NCBI RefSeq assembly: GCF_000426365.1
Contig: NZ_AUFF01000003.1
Span: 186,001 to 250,000, forward strand
Origin: Arenimonas composti TR7-09 = DSM 18010
Lineage (GTDB): Bacteria > Pseudomonadota > Gammaproteobacteria > Xanthomonadales > Xanthomonadaceae
Length of the DNA stretch: 64,000 bases
Direction of reading: 5' to 3'
The notes beneath the pieces were generated by a model that saw nothing but the letters and a program-made list of their open reading frames with translations, had not been told where the DNA came from and did no database searches. The translations under genes were made by a program, and so were the position numbers. How positions within the stretch are numbered: the first letter of the stretch is position 1; every line of letters begins with the position of its first letter. This document shows, piece after piece, positions 27,352 to 37,232 of this stretch.

Positions 27352-28263
27352 ATGGTTTCCTGTCCCTCCCCGCCCGGCGCGGCGCCTGCCGCGATGATCG
27401 ACGTCGTCGCCGACGACGGTCTGGTGCTCGCCGCGACCCGGGTCGCCGGGGGTGGGCCGGGGCTGCTGCTCGCGCACGGCTTCGGTCAGACCCGCCAGGC
27501 CTGGTCGGGCAGCCAGCGCCGGCTCGCCGCCGCCGGCTTCGCCAGTCTGGCCTGGGACGCGCGTGGCCACGGCGGTTCCGGACGCAATCCCGAGACGCGA
27601 GTCTATGCCGGCGAACAGTTCGTCGCCGACGTGCTCGCCGCCGCGGCCGCCGCCGCCCGGCCCGGCGGCCAGCGGCCGATCCTCGTCGGCGCCTCGATGG
27701 GTGGCCTGACCGGAATGATCGCGCAGGCGCGCGCGCGGCCGTTCTCGGCGCTGGTGCTGGTCGACATCACCCCGCGCTGGGAGCCGGCCGGGGTCGCCCG
27801 CATCCTCGATTTCATGGGCGCCCACCCCGACGGTTTCGGATCCTGGGAAGACGCCGCCGAACGGATCGCGGCCTATCTGCCGCACCGGCGCGCCCGCAAG
27901 ACGCCGGGCCAGCTCGCCCACCTGCTGGTGCCACGGGCCGACGGCCGCCTGGTCTGGCACTGGGATCCGCGCCTGCTGTCCGAATTCATCCCCGACACCG
28001 AAGGCCTGCAGGACGTGCTCGACGACGCCTGCCACGCCCTCGACGTGCCGGTGCTGCTGGTCAGCGGCGGTCGCAGCGACCTGGTCACCGCCGACACCAT
28101 CGCCCACTTCCTCGAACTCGTTCCGCACGCCCGTCACGTGCAACTGCCCGACGCCACCCATATGGTGGCCGGCGACGACAACGACGCCTTCACCGGCGCC
28201 CTCCTCGATTTCCTGTCCGACCTGTCCGCGGTCCCCACGGCCGCTTCCGGAGATCCACGATGA
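27352..28263 (+). CDS. Alpha/beta-hydrolase
   Basis: The product is 303 residues from ATG 27352, or 289 from ATG 27394 ('MIDVVADDGLVLAATRVAG'), which I favour because the fold begins there. Oxyanion-hole region 'LLLAHGFGQTRQAW', nucleophile elbow 'LVGASMGGLTG' (Ser), acid in 'LLVSGGRSDLVT' and the catalytic His in 'LPDATHMVAGDDN' are all present. The substrate is unknown. Pairing with FadE (ATGA overlap at 28260) and the TetR operator suggests it cleaves an acyl ester or thioester feeding beta-oxidation. Confidence 0.9.
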   Translation: MVSCPSPPGAAPAAMIDVVADDGLVLAATRVAGGGPGLLLAHGFGQTRQAWSGSQRRLAAAGFASLAWDARGHGGSGRNPETRVYAGEQFVADVLAAAAAAARPGGQRPILVGASMGGLTGMIAQARARPFSALVLVDITPRWEPAGVARILDFMGAHPDGFGSWEDAAERIAAYLPHRRARKTPGQLAHLLVPRADGRLVWHWDPRLLSEFIPDTEGLQDVLDDACHALDVPVLLVSGGRSDLVTADTIAHFLELVPHARHVQLPDATHMVAGDDNDAFTGALLDFLSDLSAVPTAASGDPR

Positions 28264-30731
28264 GCCTGCTCGCTCCCTTCCTCGTCCTGCTGCTCGCCGT
28301 GCTCGTCACGGCCTACCACCGGCTGTCGCTGGCGGTGTTCACCGCGATCGCCGCGACCGGCCTGGTCGCCGCCGGCCTCGCCGGCGCCAACCTCACCGCG
28401 ACGATCGTCGCCGGCGTGCTGCTGGCGGTGATCGCGCTGCCGCTGCTGATCACGCCGCTGCGCCAGGCGCTGATCACGAAGCAGGCGCTGCGCTTCTACA
28501 CGAAGATCCTGCCGCCGCTGTCGGCGACCGAGAAGACCGCGCTGGAAGCCGGCACCGTCGGTTTCGAGGGCGAGCTGTTCTCCGGCATGCCGAAGTGGGA
28601 AACGCTGCTGGCGCAGCCGAAGCCGCAGCTGACCACGGAGGAGCAGGCCTTCCTCGACGGCCCGGTCGAGCAGGCCTGCCGCATGACCAACGAATGGGAG
28701 ATCACCCATGTCCGTGCCGACCTGCCGCCGGAACTGTGGGATTTCCTGAAGAAGAACCGGTTCTTCGGGATGATCATCCCGAAGCAGTACGGCGGCCTCG
28801 GCTTCAGCGCGCTGGCGCACCACAAGGTGATCCAGAAGCTGGCATCGGTATCGGCGACGCTGAGCTCGACGGTCGGCGTGCCGAACTCGCTCGGCCCGGC
28901 GGAACTGCTGCTGCACTACGGCACCGACGAGCAGAAGAACCACTACCTGCCGCGCCTGGCCGATGGCCGCGAGGTGCCCTGCTTCGCGCTCACCGGTCCG
29001 ACCGCCGGCTCGGACGCGACCTCGATCCCCGACTTCGGCATCGTCTGCGAAGGCGAGTGGAACGGCGCCCGCGTGCTCGGCGTCAAGCTGACCTTCGACA
29101 AGCGCTACATCACGCTGGCGCCGGTGGCGACGGTGATCGGCCTGGCCTTCCGCCTGCACGACCCGGACAAGCTGCTGGGCGACGAATCCGACCGCGGCAT
29201 CACCCTCGCGCTGATCCCGCGCGACACGCCGGGGCTGGAAGTCGGCCGCCGCCACTTCCCGCTGAACTGCGCGTTCCAGAACGGTCCGGTGCGCGGCAAC
29301 GAGATCTTCGTGCCGCTGAGCCAGCTGATCGGCGGCGAGGACTACATCGGCCAGGGCTGGCGCATGCTGGTCGAGTGCCTGTCGGTGGGCCGCGCGATCA
29401 CCCTGCCCTCGACCGCCAGCGGCGCCTCGAAGATCGGCGCCGTCGTCACCGGTGCCTATGCGCGCATCCGCAAGCAGTTCGGGCTGTCGATCGGCCGCTT
29501 CGAGGGCGTCGAGGAAGCGCTGGCGCGCATCGCCGGCAATGCCTACGCCACGAGCGCGCTGTCGCAGGCCACCGCGGCCGCGGTCGACCGCGGCGAGAAG
29601 CCGGCGGTGCCGTCGGCGATCGCCAAGTACCACGCCACCGAAATGGCCCGCCAGCTCGCCGCCGACACCATGGACGTGCACGGCGGCAAGGGCGTGATCC
29701 TCGGCCCGAAGAACTACCTCGGCCGCGGCTGGCAGGCGGCGCCGATCTCGATCACGGTCGAGGGCGCCAACATCATGACCCGCTCGCTGATGATCTTCGG
29801 CCAGGGCGCGATCCGCTGCCATCCGTGGGTGCTGAAGGAGATGCAGGCGGCGCAGAACCCGGACCGCGAGGCGGCGCTGCGCGAGTTCGACACCAACCTG
29901 TTCGGCCACATCGGTTTCGCGATCTCCAACGCGGTGCGCTCGTGGGTGCTCGGCCTGGTCGGCGCCCGCATCGGCAAGGCGCCGGGGGATGCCTACACCC
30001 GCCGTTACTACCGCAAGCTCAACCGCTATTCGGCCAACCTCGCACTGGTCGCCGACACCTCGATGCTGATGCTCGGCGGCAAGCTGAAGTTCAAGGAGCG
30101 GCTGTCGGCCCGGCTGGGCGACGTGCTCAGCCACCTGTACATCGCCAGCGCGATGCTCAAGCGCTACGAGGACGAAGGCCGCCCGGTCACCGACCAGCCG
30201 CTGCTGGCCTACGCCTTCCACGACGCCGCGCACAAGATCGAGCTGGCGCTGTCGGGGGCGCTGCGCAACTTCCCGATCCGTCCGGTCGGCTGGCTGCTGT
30301 GGATGCTGGTGTTCCCGTGGGGCCGGCGCGCGCAGGCGCCGAGCGACCGCCTCGGCCACCGCGCGGCGGCGCTGCTGATGTCGCCGTCGGAGGCGCGTGA
30401 CCGCCTCGGCGCCGGCACCTTCCTGACCCCCTGCGAGAACAATCCGGCCGGCCGCATCAACAGCTACCTGCCGAAGGTGATCCTCGCCGAGCCGGTGGAG
30501 CGCAAGTTCCTCAAGGCGCTGAAGAACAGCGACATCGAGGCGCTGGACTTCGCCTCGCAGCTGGCCGAAGGCCTGCGCGAGGGCTGGATCACCGCCGAGG
30601 AGAAGGCGCAGCTCGAAGAGTTGCGCGCGATGACCTGGGATGCGATCAGCGTCGACGATTTCGATCCGGCGGATCTGGAGTCGGCGGCGATGTACCGCCA
30701 GCAGAAGCGGGCGGCGAGGCATGCGGCCTGA
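28260..30731 (+). CDS. fadE: Acyl-CoA dehydrogenase FadE
   Basis: The 823-residue product matches the long FadE type (E. coli FadE has a similar length). Two or three hydrophobic helices (residues 1-65) anchor it at the inner membrane. The acyl-CoA dehydrogenase core follows with 'LTGPTAGSDATSIPD', 'GRAITLPSTASGASK', 'DVHGGKGVILGPKNYLGR' and 'VEGANIMTRSLMIFGQGAIRCHP'. The C-terminal FadE extension runs to the end. It performs the first oxidation step of fatty-acid degradation. It is translationally coupled to the hydrolase gene and likely repressed by the divergent TetR protein. Confidence 0.96.
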   Translation: MSLLAPFLVLLLAVLVTAYHRLSLAVFTAIAATGLVAAGLAGANLTATIVAGVLLAVIALPLLITPLRQALITKQALRFYTKILPPLSATEKTALEAGTVGFEGELFSGMPKWETLLAQPKPQLTTEEQAFLDGPVEQACRMTNEWEITHVRADLPPELWDFLKKNRFFGMIIPKQYGGLGFSALAHHKVIQKLASVSATLSSTVGVPNSLGPAELLLHYGTDEQKNHYLPRLADGREVPCFALTGPTAGSDATSIPDFGIVCEGEWNGARVLGVKLTFDKRYITLAPVATVIGLAFRLHDPDKLLGDESDRGITLALIPRDTPGLEVGRRHFPLNCAFQNGPVRGNEIFVPLSQLIGGEDYIGQGWRMLVECLSVGRAITLPSTASGASKIGAVVTGAYARIRKQFGLSIGRFEGVEEALARIAGNAYATSALSQATAAAVDRGEKPAVPSAIAKYHATEMARQLAADTMDVHGGKGVILGPKNYLGRGWQAAPISITVEGANIMTRSLMIFGQGAIRCHPWVLKEMQAAQNPDREAALREFDTNLFGHIGFAISNAVRSWVLGLVGARIGKAPGDAYTRRYYRKLNRYSANLALVADTSMLMLGGKLKFKERLSARLGDVLSHLYIASAMLKRYEDEGRPVTDQPLLAYAFHDAAHKIELALSGALRNFPIRPVGWLLWMLVFPWGRRAQAPSDRLGHRAAALLMSPSEARDRLGAGTFLTPCENNPAGRINSYLPKVILAEPVERKFLKALKNSDIEALDFASQLAEGLREGWITAEEKAQLEELRAMTWDAISVDDFDPADLESAAMYRQQKRAARHAA

Positions 30732-30733
30732 GC

Positions 30734-30782
30734 AGGAAACTGGGAAAAAAGAAACAAGAAGTAAGAAATAGGAAATAGAGGG
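30734..30782. repeat. A-rich heptamer tandem repeat
   Basis: Seven head-to-tail 7-base units follow the fadE stop: AGGAAAC, TGGGAAA, AAAGAAA, CAAGAAG, TAAGAAA, TAGGAAA and TAGAGGG. The purine-rich stretch is conspicuous against the GC-rich background. It has no inverted partner, unlike the other heptamer elements. Confidence 0.75.
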
Positions 30783-30865
30783 CGTCGGTGGCCGGTCACC
30801 GGCGCCCTTTCCACCTCCGGCTTCGGCTCCGACTCATCACTGCTACTTCGGGAACACTCTCCGCG

Positions 30866-31333
30866 ATGGCTCCCCTGCTGCGAACCTGGAACAAGATGAG
30901 CCGGTGGCCATTGGGACACTGGCTGTTCTCGCGCGCCGTCTGCTTCAGGGCGCCCTACTTCGGCACGATCGCGCCGCGCTTCACCCTGCTGGAGGCGCGA
31001 CGCTGCGAGGCGGTGATCCGCGACCGCCGCGGCGTGCACAACCACATCGGCACCGTGCACGCGATCGCGCTGTGCAACCTCGCCGAGCTGGTGGCGGGGG
31101 TCATGACCGAGGCCTCGTTGCCGAAAGGCATGCGCTGGATCCCGAAGGGCATGACGGTGCAGTACCTGAAGAAGGCGGTGGGCAGCCAGCGTGGCGTGGC
31201 CACGCCGGCCGCGGAGATCGTCGCCGCCGACGCGGGCTACGAGCTGCCGGTGAATGTGGACGTCTTCGACGCCGGCGGCGAGCGCGTGTTCAACGCGGTC
31301 GTCGCGATGTGGCTGTCCCCGAAACGTTCGTGA
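30866..31333 (+). CDS. DUF4442 hotdog-fold protein (acyl-thioesterase-like)
   Basis: The 155-residue product belongs to the DUF4442/PaaI-like hotdog group. 'GTIAPRFTLLEARRCEAVIRDRRGVHNHIGTVHAIALCNLAE', quoted in part as 'VHNHIGTVHAIALCNLAE', carries the conserved Asn-His and Glu expected at the thioester site. It probably hydrolyses or binds an acyl-CoA. ATG 30866 was chosen because the preceding frame lies in repeat sequence. It follows fadE by 134 bp on the same strand and may add to fatty-acid turnover. Confidence 0.85.
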   Translation: MAPLLRTWNKMSRWPLGHWLFSRAVCFRAPYFGTIAPRFTLLEARRCEAVIRDRRGVHNHIGTVHAIALCNLAELVAGVMTEASLPKGMRWIPKGMTVQYLKKAVGSQRGVATPAAEIVAADAGYELPVNVDVFDAGGERVFNAVVAMWLSPKRS

Positions 31334-31335
31334 CC

Positions 31336-31454
31336 CCTGTAGGAGCGGCTTCAGCCGCGATGCCTTTGAACGCGTCGCGATGATTCAGAACGCATCGCGG
31401 CTGAAGCCGCTCCTACAGATCTCCCGGATCGCGGCTGAAGCCGCTCCTACAGAT
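31336..31454. repeat. Three REP-like palindromes (one direct, two inverted)
   Basis: Units at 31336-31361 (plus orientation), 31391-31418 and 31428-31453 (minus orientation) all carry the type A core GGAGCGGCTTCAGCCGC or its complement. They occupy the space between two convergent genes, where paired hairpins may stop transcription from both sides. Confidence 0.9.
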
Positions 31455-31467
31455 CCCAGGATCGGGA

Positions 31468-31827
31468 TCAGAGGTAGTGGACGGCGGCCGCCGCCGCGAC
31501 CGCCGGCAGCGCCTGCACGAACAGGATCGAGCGCTTCACCGTCCACGCGCCGAACAGGCCGGCGACGGTCACGCAGGCCAGGAAGAACAGGCAGATCGCC
31601 GCATCCTGCAACCACAGCCCCCAGACCAGGCCGGCGGCGAGGAAGCCGTTGTACAGGCCCTGGTTCGCGGCCAGCTTCGCGGTCTCGCGCGCAGCCGCCT
31701 CGCTCAGTCCGAAGACGCGGCGGCCGTAGGGCGTGGTCCACAGGAACATCTCCAGCACCAGGAAGAACAGGTGCAGGGCGGCCACCAGGGCCACCAGCAC
31801 GTTCGCGAGCGTCGACAGCATCAGCAT
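31468..31827 (-). CDS. DUF1304 membrane protein
   Basis: The 119-residue product has four hydrophobic helices. 'LVALVAALHLFFLVLEMFLW', 'ANQGLYNGFLAAGLVWG' and the TM around 'LFFLACVTVAGLFGAW' are the DUF1304 pattern. Function is unknown. It is transcribed after the formaldehyde-detoxification pair with 49 bp between and may be part of the same transcript. Confidence 0.88.
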   Translation of the reverse strand: MLMLSTLANVLVALVAALHLFFLVLEMFLWTTPYGRRVFGLSEAAARETAKLAANQGLYNGFLAAGLVWGLWLQDAAICLFFLACVTVAGLFGAWTVKRSILFVQALPAVAAAAAVHYL

Positions 31828-31876
31828 GGGCCTCTCCTGTGCCGCCCCGGCGGCGCGAACGTGGCGATGGTGGCGC

Positions 31877-32719
31877 TCAGCCGGCGAGCACGCCGGCGTG
31901 GTGGCGCAGGTGATCTTCGATGAAGCTCGACACGAACCAGTAGCCGTGGTCGTAGCCTTCGTGCCGGCGCAGCTGCAGCGCCTGCCCGGCTTCGGCGCAG
32001 GCCTGCTCGAAATGCTCCGGGATCAGGGTCTCGCCGAGGAAGGGATCGGCCAGTCCCTGGTCGATCAGGATCGTGCCGGCGAACGGCCGCCGCTTCACCA
32101 GCTCGCAGGCGTCGTGTTCGGCCCAGGCCGCGCGGTCCTCGCCGAGATAGGTGCGGAAGGCGCGGTCGCCCCAGCGCACGCGCGAGGGCGAGACGATCGG
32201 CGCGAAGGCCGAGACGCTGCGGTAACGCTCCGGGTGGCGCAGCGCCAGCGTCAGCGCCCCGTGCCCGCCCATCGAATGCCCGAGTACGCCGGCACGCGCC
32301 GGATCGGCCGGGAAGTGTTCGGCGATCACGCCCGGCAGTTCCTCGACCGCGAAGGTTTCCATGCGGAAGCGCGAAGACCACGGCGCCACCGTCGCGTCGA
32401 GCCAGAAACCGGCGCCTTCGCCGATGTCGGAATCACCGGTCGCGCCGGGAATGCCGGTGTCGCGCGGACTGGTGTCCGGCACCACGATCAGCAGGCCGAG
32501 TTCGGCGGCGACGCGCTGCATGCCGGCCTTGATGGTCGCGTTGTCCTCGGTGCAGGTCAGGCCCGACAGGTAGTACAGCACCGGCACGCGCCCGTCCTTC
32601 CCCTGCGGCGGCTGGTAGACGGTGAAGCGCATCGGCCCGGCGCAGGCGGTGGACTGCATGCGGTAGTAGCCCTGCACACCGCCGAAGCAGCGCGATTCGG
32701 AAACGATCTCGATAGTCAT
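31877..32719 (-). CDS. fghA: S-formylglutathione hydrolase
   Basis: The 280-residue product is an esterase-D type alpha/beta hydrolase. 'PVLYYLSGLTCTEDN' forms the oxyanion region with the family's conserved Cys, 'GHSMGGHGALTLAL' is the nucleophile elbow, and 'DQGLADPFL' and 'HEGYDHGYWFV' supply Asp and His. It converts S-formylglutathione to formate and glutathione, the second step of glutathione-dependent formaldehyde removal in the cytosol. Its ATG is 1 bp from the frmA stop, so the pair is one operon. Confidence 0.95.
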   Translation of the reverse strand: MTIEIVSESRCFGGVQGYYRMQSTACAGPMRFTVYQPPQGKDGRVPVLYYLSGLTCTEDNATIKAGMQRVAAELGLLIVVPDTSPRDTGIPGATGDSDIGEGAGFWLDATVAPWSSRFRMETFAVEELPGVIAEHFPADPARAGVLGHSMGGHGALTLALRHPERYRSVSAFAPIVSPSRVRWGDRAFRTYLGEDRAAWAEHDACELVKRRPFAGTILIDQGLADPFLGETLIPEHFEQACAEAGQALQLRRHEGYDHGYWFVSSFIEDHLRHHAGVLAG

Positions 32720-32720
32720 G

Positions 32721-33830
<1,110 letters not shown>

Positions 33831-33885
33831 GGGAGGTCTCCGGGAATGCGATTGCCCCGGATTATCGGCCGCCCGCCCGCCTCTG

Positions 33886-34012
33886 TGTAGGAGCGGCTTC
33901 AGCCGCGATCCCGCGAACCCCGTAGGAGCGGCTTCAGCCGCGATCCCGCGAACCGTAGGAGCGGCTTCGGCCGCGATGCTCCAGGAGCATCGCGCCTGAA
34001 GGCGCTCCTACG
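33886..34012. repeat. Four REP-like palindromes (three direct, one inverted)
   Basis: Type A units start at 33886, 33921 and 33955 with a roughly 34-bp period that includes ATCCCGCGAACC between them. The fourth (33988-34012) is the inverted type B variant GGAGCGCCTTCAGGCGC. The spacer is repeated along with the palindrome, so this looks like duplication of a REP plus flank. The cluster lies between frmA and the carrier gene, both on the minus strand. Confidence 0.9.
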
Positions 34013-34019
34013 GGAGCAT

Positions 34020-35387
34020 TCACGGGCGGTCCTGCAGCTTCGCCTGCTCGCGCACCACCCGCCACGACGCCACGAAGAACGCCGCCGCCACCGCCATGCC
34101 GCTGGCGAACACGACGACGCTGCCGAACGCGGCCAGCGCCTTGTGCACCCAGACGAAGGTGAGGTCACCGCCGCGGTAGACGACGGTGTCGATCGCCGCC
34201 TTCGCCTTGTAGCGGGCCGCGCGGTCGACGCGCGTGTAGATGGTCTCGCGCGCCGGCTTGTTCAGCGCGAACTCGGAGGCGCGGGTCACGATCTGCACCA
34301 CCGCCACCAGCACCGGCAGCGGCGCCGCGGCGAGGATCGCGTAGCCGACGAAGATCGCCAGCGCCGGAAACAGCAGCAGCGGCGCCACGCCCCAGCGGGT
34401 CAGCACGACGCGGGTCACGAAGACCTGCAGCAGGAGCACCAGCCAGTTGATCCACTTGTCGATCGTCGAGAAGAAGGCGGTGGCCTGCTCGGCGGCGGCC
34501 GGGTCGCCGGCGGTCATCGCGCGCACGATCGCGTTCTGCTCGTTGTACAGCAGGGTGCCGACACCGACGCCGAAGAACATCAGCATCGCCAGCGCGCGCA
34601 GCAGCGGATCGCTGGCGATGCGGCGCAGGCCCTCGAGGATGCCGCCGCCGATCGCCGCCTCGTCGCGCACCGACGGGTCGGCGCCCTCGCGCGCGCGCGC
34701 CGACGGCGCCAGCGCGACGATGCACACCAGGCACGCGAGCAGGCAGCCGACCGACACCAGCAGCATGTTGGCGACGCCGACCCGGGTGACGAACAGCGTC
34801 GTCAGCTGCGGCCCGAGCAGGCCGCCGAGGGTGCCGCCGGCGGCGATGAAGCCGTACAGGCGCCGCGCCTCGGAATCGCGCCAGACGTCGGCCATATAGC
34901 TCCAGAACACCGACACCGCGAACAGGTTGAACACCGCCAGCCAGATGAAGAACAGGCCGCCGCGGCCCGGCAGGCGCACTTCGAAGGCCCACCAGAACCA
35001 GGCCAGGCAGGCGACGAACGCGAGGTACACCACCGGCAGGAACACGCGCCGCGGGAAACGGCTGACCAGTGCGCCGTAGACCGGCTGCAGCAGCAGCATC
35101 GAGAAGAAGGTGCCGGTGAACAGCACCTGCAGCTGGTAATCGCCGAGGGCGATGCCGCGGGCGGCGAACCAGTCGACCATCGCCACCGGGAAGACCGCGC
35201 TCGGATCATTGGCGGCGCCCATCGCGTCGCGCACCGGCCGCAGGACGTAATAGCCGGTCAGCAGGAAGAAGAAATAGAGGAACGACCACGCCAGCGCCGG
35301 CCGCTCGCGCAGGGTCGCGCGCAGGTGGGCGTAGTGGCTGGCGCTGGAATCGGCGTCGGTCATCGGGCTTCCGTCGGGTGGCGGCAC
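34020..35387 (-). CDS. MFS-type transporter (NTP/NDP-exchange/ATP-ADP carrier-like)
   Basis: The 455-residue product has about twelve hydrophobic helices. 'FLYFFFLLTGYYVLRPVRDAMG' near residue 35 and 'FALNKPARETIYTRVDRAARYKAKAAIDTVVYRGGD' near the C-terminus, quoted in part as 'NKPARETIYTRVD', are the hallmark of the NTT-like branch of the major facilitator group. A nucleotide substrate is not proven, since free-living bacteria have such proteins without parasitic ATP uptake. The start may be ATG 35361-35363, eight codons later. It diverges from the GMC oxidoreductase gene. Confidence 0.82.
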   Translation of the reverse strand: MPPPDGSPMTDADSSASHYAHLRATLRERPALAWSFLYFFFLLTGYYVLRPVRDAMGAANDPSAVFPVAMVDWFAARGIALGDYQLQVLFTGTFFSMLLLQPVYGALVSRFPRRVFLPVVYLAFVACLAWFWWAFEVRLPGRGGLFFIWLAVFNLFAVSVFWSYMADVWRDSEARRLYGFIAAGGTLGGLLGPQLTTLFVTRVGVANMLLVSVGCLLACLVCIVALAPSARAREGADPSVRDEAAIGGGILEGLRRIASDPLLRALAMLMFFGVGVGTLLYNEQNAIVRAMTAGDPAAAEQATAFFSTIDKWINWLVLLLQVFVTRVVLTRWGVAPLLLFPALAIFVGYAILAAAPLPVLVAVVQIVTRASEFALNKPARETIYTRVDRAARYKAKAAIDTVVYRGGDLTFVWVHKALAAFGSVVVFASGMAVAAAFFVASWRVVREQAKLQDRP

Positions 35388-35508
35388 GATAACGGCCCCG
35401 GCGCGGATCGGCCAGACGGTGCCTGCAATGCGTCGTCGCGGACAGTGACGCCGTTCACGCGCCGAGTGTTTGCTCTAGATCGGGCGCCCACCATCGGGCG
35501 CAACCGCA

Positions 35509-37140
35509 GTGAAGAGCAGCCTCTTGTACGACTACATCATCGTGGGTGCGGGTTCGGCAGGCTGTGTACTCGCCAACCGACTGAGCGAAGACCCGGACTG
35601 TCGCGTTCTCCTGCTGGAAGCCGGCCCGAGCGACTGGCATCCCTTCATCCACATGCCCGCCGGCCTGTCCAAGCTGGTGAACCGCAAGGGCGTGAACTGG
35701 GATTACGACACCGCGCCGCAGCCGCAGCTCGACGGGCGCCGCCTGTGGTGGCCGCGCGGCAAGGTGCTCGGCGGCTCCAGCTCGATCAATGCGATGTGCT
35801 ACATCCGCGGCCACGCCGGCGACTACGACGAGTGGGCACGGATGGGCGCCGAGGGCTGGAACTGGGATGGTGTGCTGCCCTACTTCCGCCGCAGCGAGGG
35901 CAATGTCCGCGGCGGCGACGCGCTGCACGGCGGCGACGGTCCGCTGACGGTCTCCGACCCGACGCACCGCAACCCGCTCTCCGAAGCCTTCCTGCAGGCC
36001 GCGCGCGAAGCCGGCCACGCGCCGAGCGACGACTTCAACGGCCCGCGCCAGGACGGCTTCGGCTGGTACCAGACGACCACCCGCGCCGGCAGCCGCTGCT
36101 CTTCGGCGAAGGCCTACCTGAAGCCGGCGCGCGCACGCCCGAACCTGAAGGTCGTCACCGGCGCCGCCGCCGCGCGTGTCACCTTCCGCGACGGCCGCGC
36201 CGACGGCGTCGTCTACAACGCCGGTGGCCGCGCCTTCCACGCGCAGGCCGCGCGCGAGGTGCTGCTGTCCGGCGGCGCGATCAATTCGCCGCAGTTGCTG
36301 ATGCTGTCGGGCATCGGCCCCGCCGACGAACTGCGCCGGCACGGCATCGACGTGGTCGCCGACCTGCCCGGCGTCGGCGCCAACCTGCAGGACCATCTCG
36401 ACATCTGCACGCTGCAGCGCTGCACCCGCGGCCTGAGCTACGACCAGCTCAGCGACGTTTCGGTGGCGCTGCAGTACTACCTGCTCGGCAAGGGGCCGGG
36501 TACCAGCAACATCGCCGAAGCCGGCGGTTTCCTGCGCAGCCGGCTCGCCGAGGACGAACGCCCCGACATGCAGTTCCACTTCGTGCCTGCGCAGCTCGAC
36601 GACCACGGCCGCAACCGCCTGCCCGGCAATGGCTACACCCTGCACGCCTGCGGCCTGCGCCCGCGCAGCCGCGGCCGCCTGAGCCTGGTCAGCGCGAACC
36701 CGGGCGACAAGCCGCACATCGACGCCGGCTACCTGACCGACCCCGAGGGTTTCGATCTGAAGACGATGGTCGAGGCGGTGCACCTGAGCCGCGAGATCCT
36801 CGCGCAGCCGGCCTTCGCGCCGTTCCGCGGCGACGAGATCTACCCCGGCGCCGGCGTGCGCGACGAGGCCGGCATCGTCGCCTTCATCCGCCGCAAGGCC
36901 GAGTCCGTCTACCACCCGGTCGGCACCTGCCGCATGGGTCCGGCCGACGCCGCCGACAGCGTCGTCGACCCGCAGTTGCGGGTGCGCGGCGTCGCCGGAC
37001 TGCGCGTGATCGACGCCTCGGTCATGCCGCGGCTGGTCGGCGGCAACACCAACGCGCCGACGATGATGATCGCGGAGCGTGCGGCCGACCTGATCCGCGG
37101 CACCCACGCCCCCCTTCCGCAGGAACGCCCCCCCCTGTAG
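35509..37140 (+). CDS. GMC-family oxidoreductase (choline/alcohol dehydrogenase-like)
   Basis: This 543-residue FAD enzyme has an N-terminal Rossmann site 'YIIVGAGSAGCVLANRLSE', the first GMC signature 'WWPRGKVLGGSSSINAM', the second 'GAINSPQLLMLSGIGPAD' and the C-terminal 'VYHPVGTCRMG' and 'GGNTNAPTMMIAERAADL' (catalytic His-Asn region). It oxidises an alcohol such as choline or a long-chain alcohol, but the substrate is not determinable. A GTG at 35509 is the likely start. The stop TAG (37138-37140) is part of a REP element, and the last residues 'PLPQERPPL' look like readout into the repeat flank. Confidence 0.92.
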   Translation: MKSSLLYDYIIVGAGSAGCVLANRLSEDPDCRVLLLEAGPSDWHPFIHMPAGLSKLVNRKGVNWDYDTAPQPQLDGRRLWWPRGKVLGGSSSINAMCYIRGHAGDYDEWARMGAEGWNWDGVLPYFRRSEGNVRGGDALHGGDGPLTVSDPTHRNPLSEAFLQAAREAGHAPSDDFNGPRQDGFGWYQTTTRAGSRCSSAKAYLKPARARPNLKVVTGAAAARVTFRDGRADGVVYNAGGRAFHAQAAREVLLSGGAINSPQLLMLSGIGPADELRRHGIDVVADLPGVGANLQDHLDICTLQRCTRGLSYDQLSDVSVALQYYLLGKGPGTSNIAEAGGFLRSRLAEDERPDMQFHFVPAQLDDHGRNRLPGNGYTLHACGLRPRSRGRLSLVSANPGDKPHIDAGYLTDPEGFDLKTMVEAVHLSREILAQPAFAPFRGDEIYPGAGVRDEAGIVAFIRRKAESVYHPVGTCRMGPADAADSVVDPQLRVRGVAGLRVIDASVMPRLVGGNTNAPTMMIAERAADLIRGTHAPLPQERPPL

Positions 37141-37227
37141 GAGCGGCTTCAGCCGCGATCTCTTCTGTAGGAGCGGCTTCAGCCGCGATTGGTTCAAAGG
37201 CATCGCGGCTGAAGCCGCTCCTACAGG
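37135..37227. repeat. Three REP-like palindromes between convergent genes
   Basis: Type A units lie at 37135-37159 and 37165-37189 in plus orientation and at 37200-37227 inverted. The first supplies the TAG stop of the GMC gene. The third ends 6 bp before the stop of the M48 gene. Confidence 0.9.
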
Positions 37228-37232
37228 CGCAC

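Noticed and set aside
33886-34012. Regularly spaced repeats considered as a CRISPR array
   Set aside because: Only three direct copies with near-identical short spacers and one inverted copy occur, and there are no cas genes. The units match REP palindromes found elsewhere in the window.
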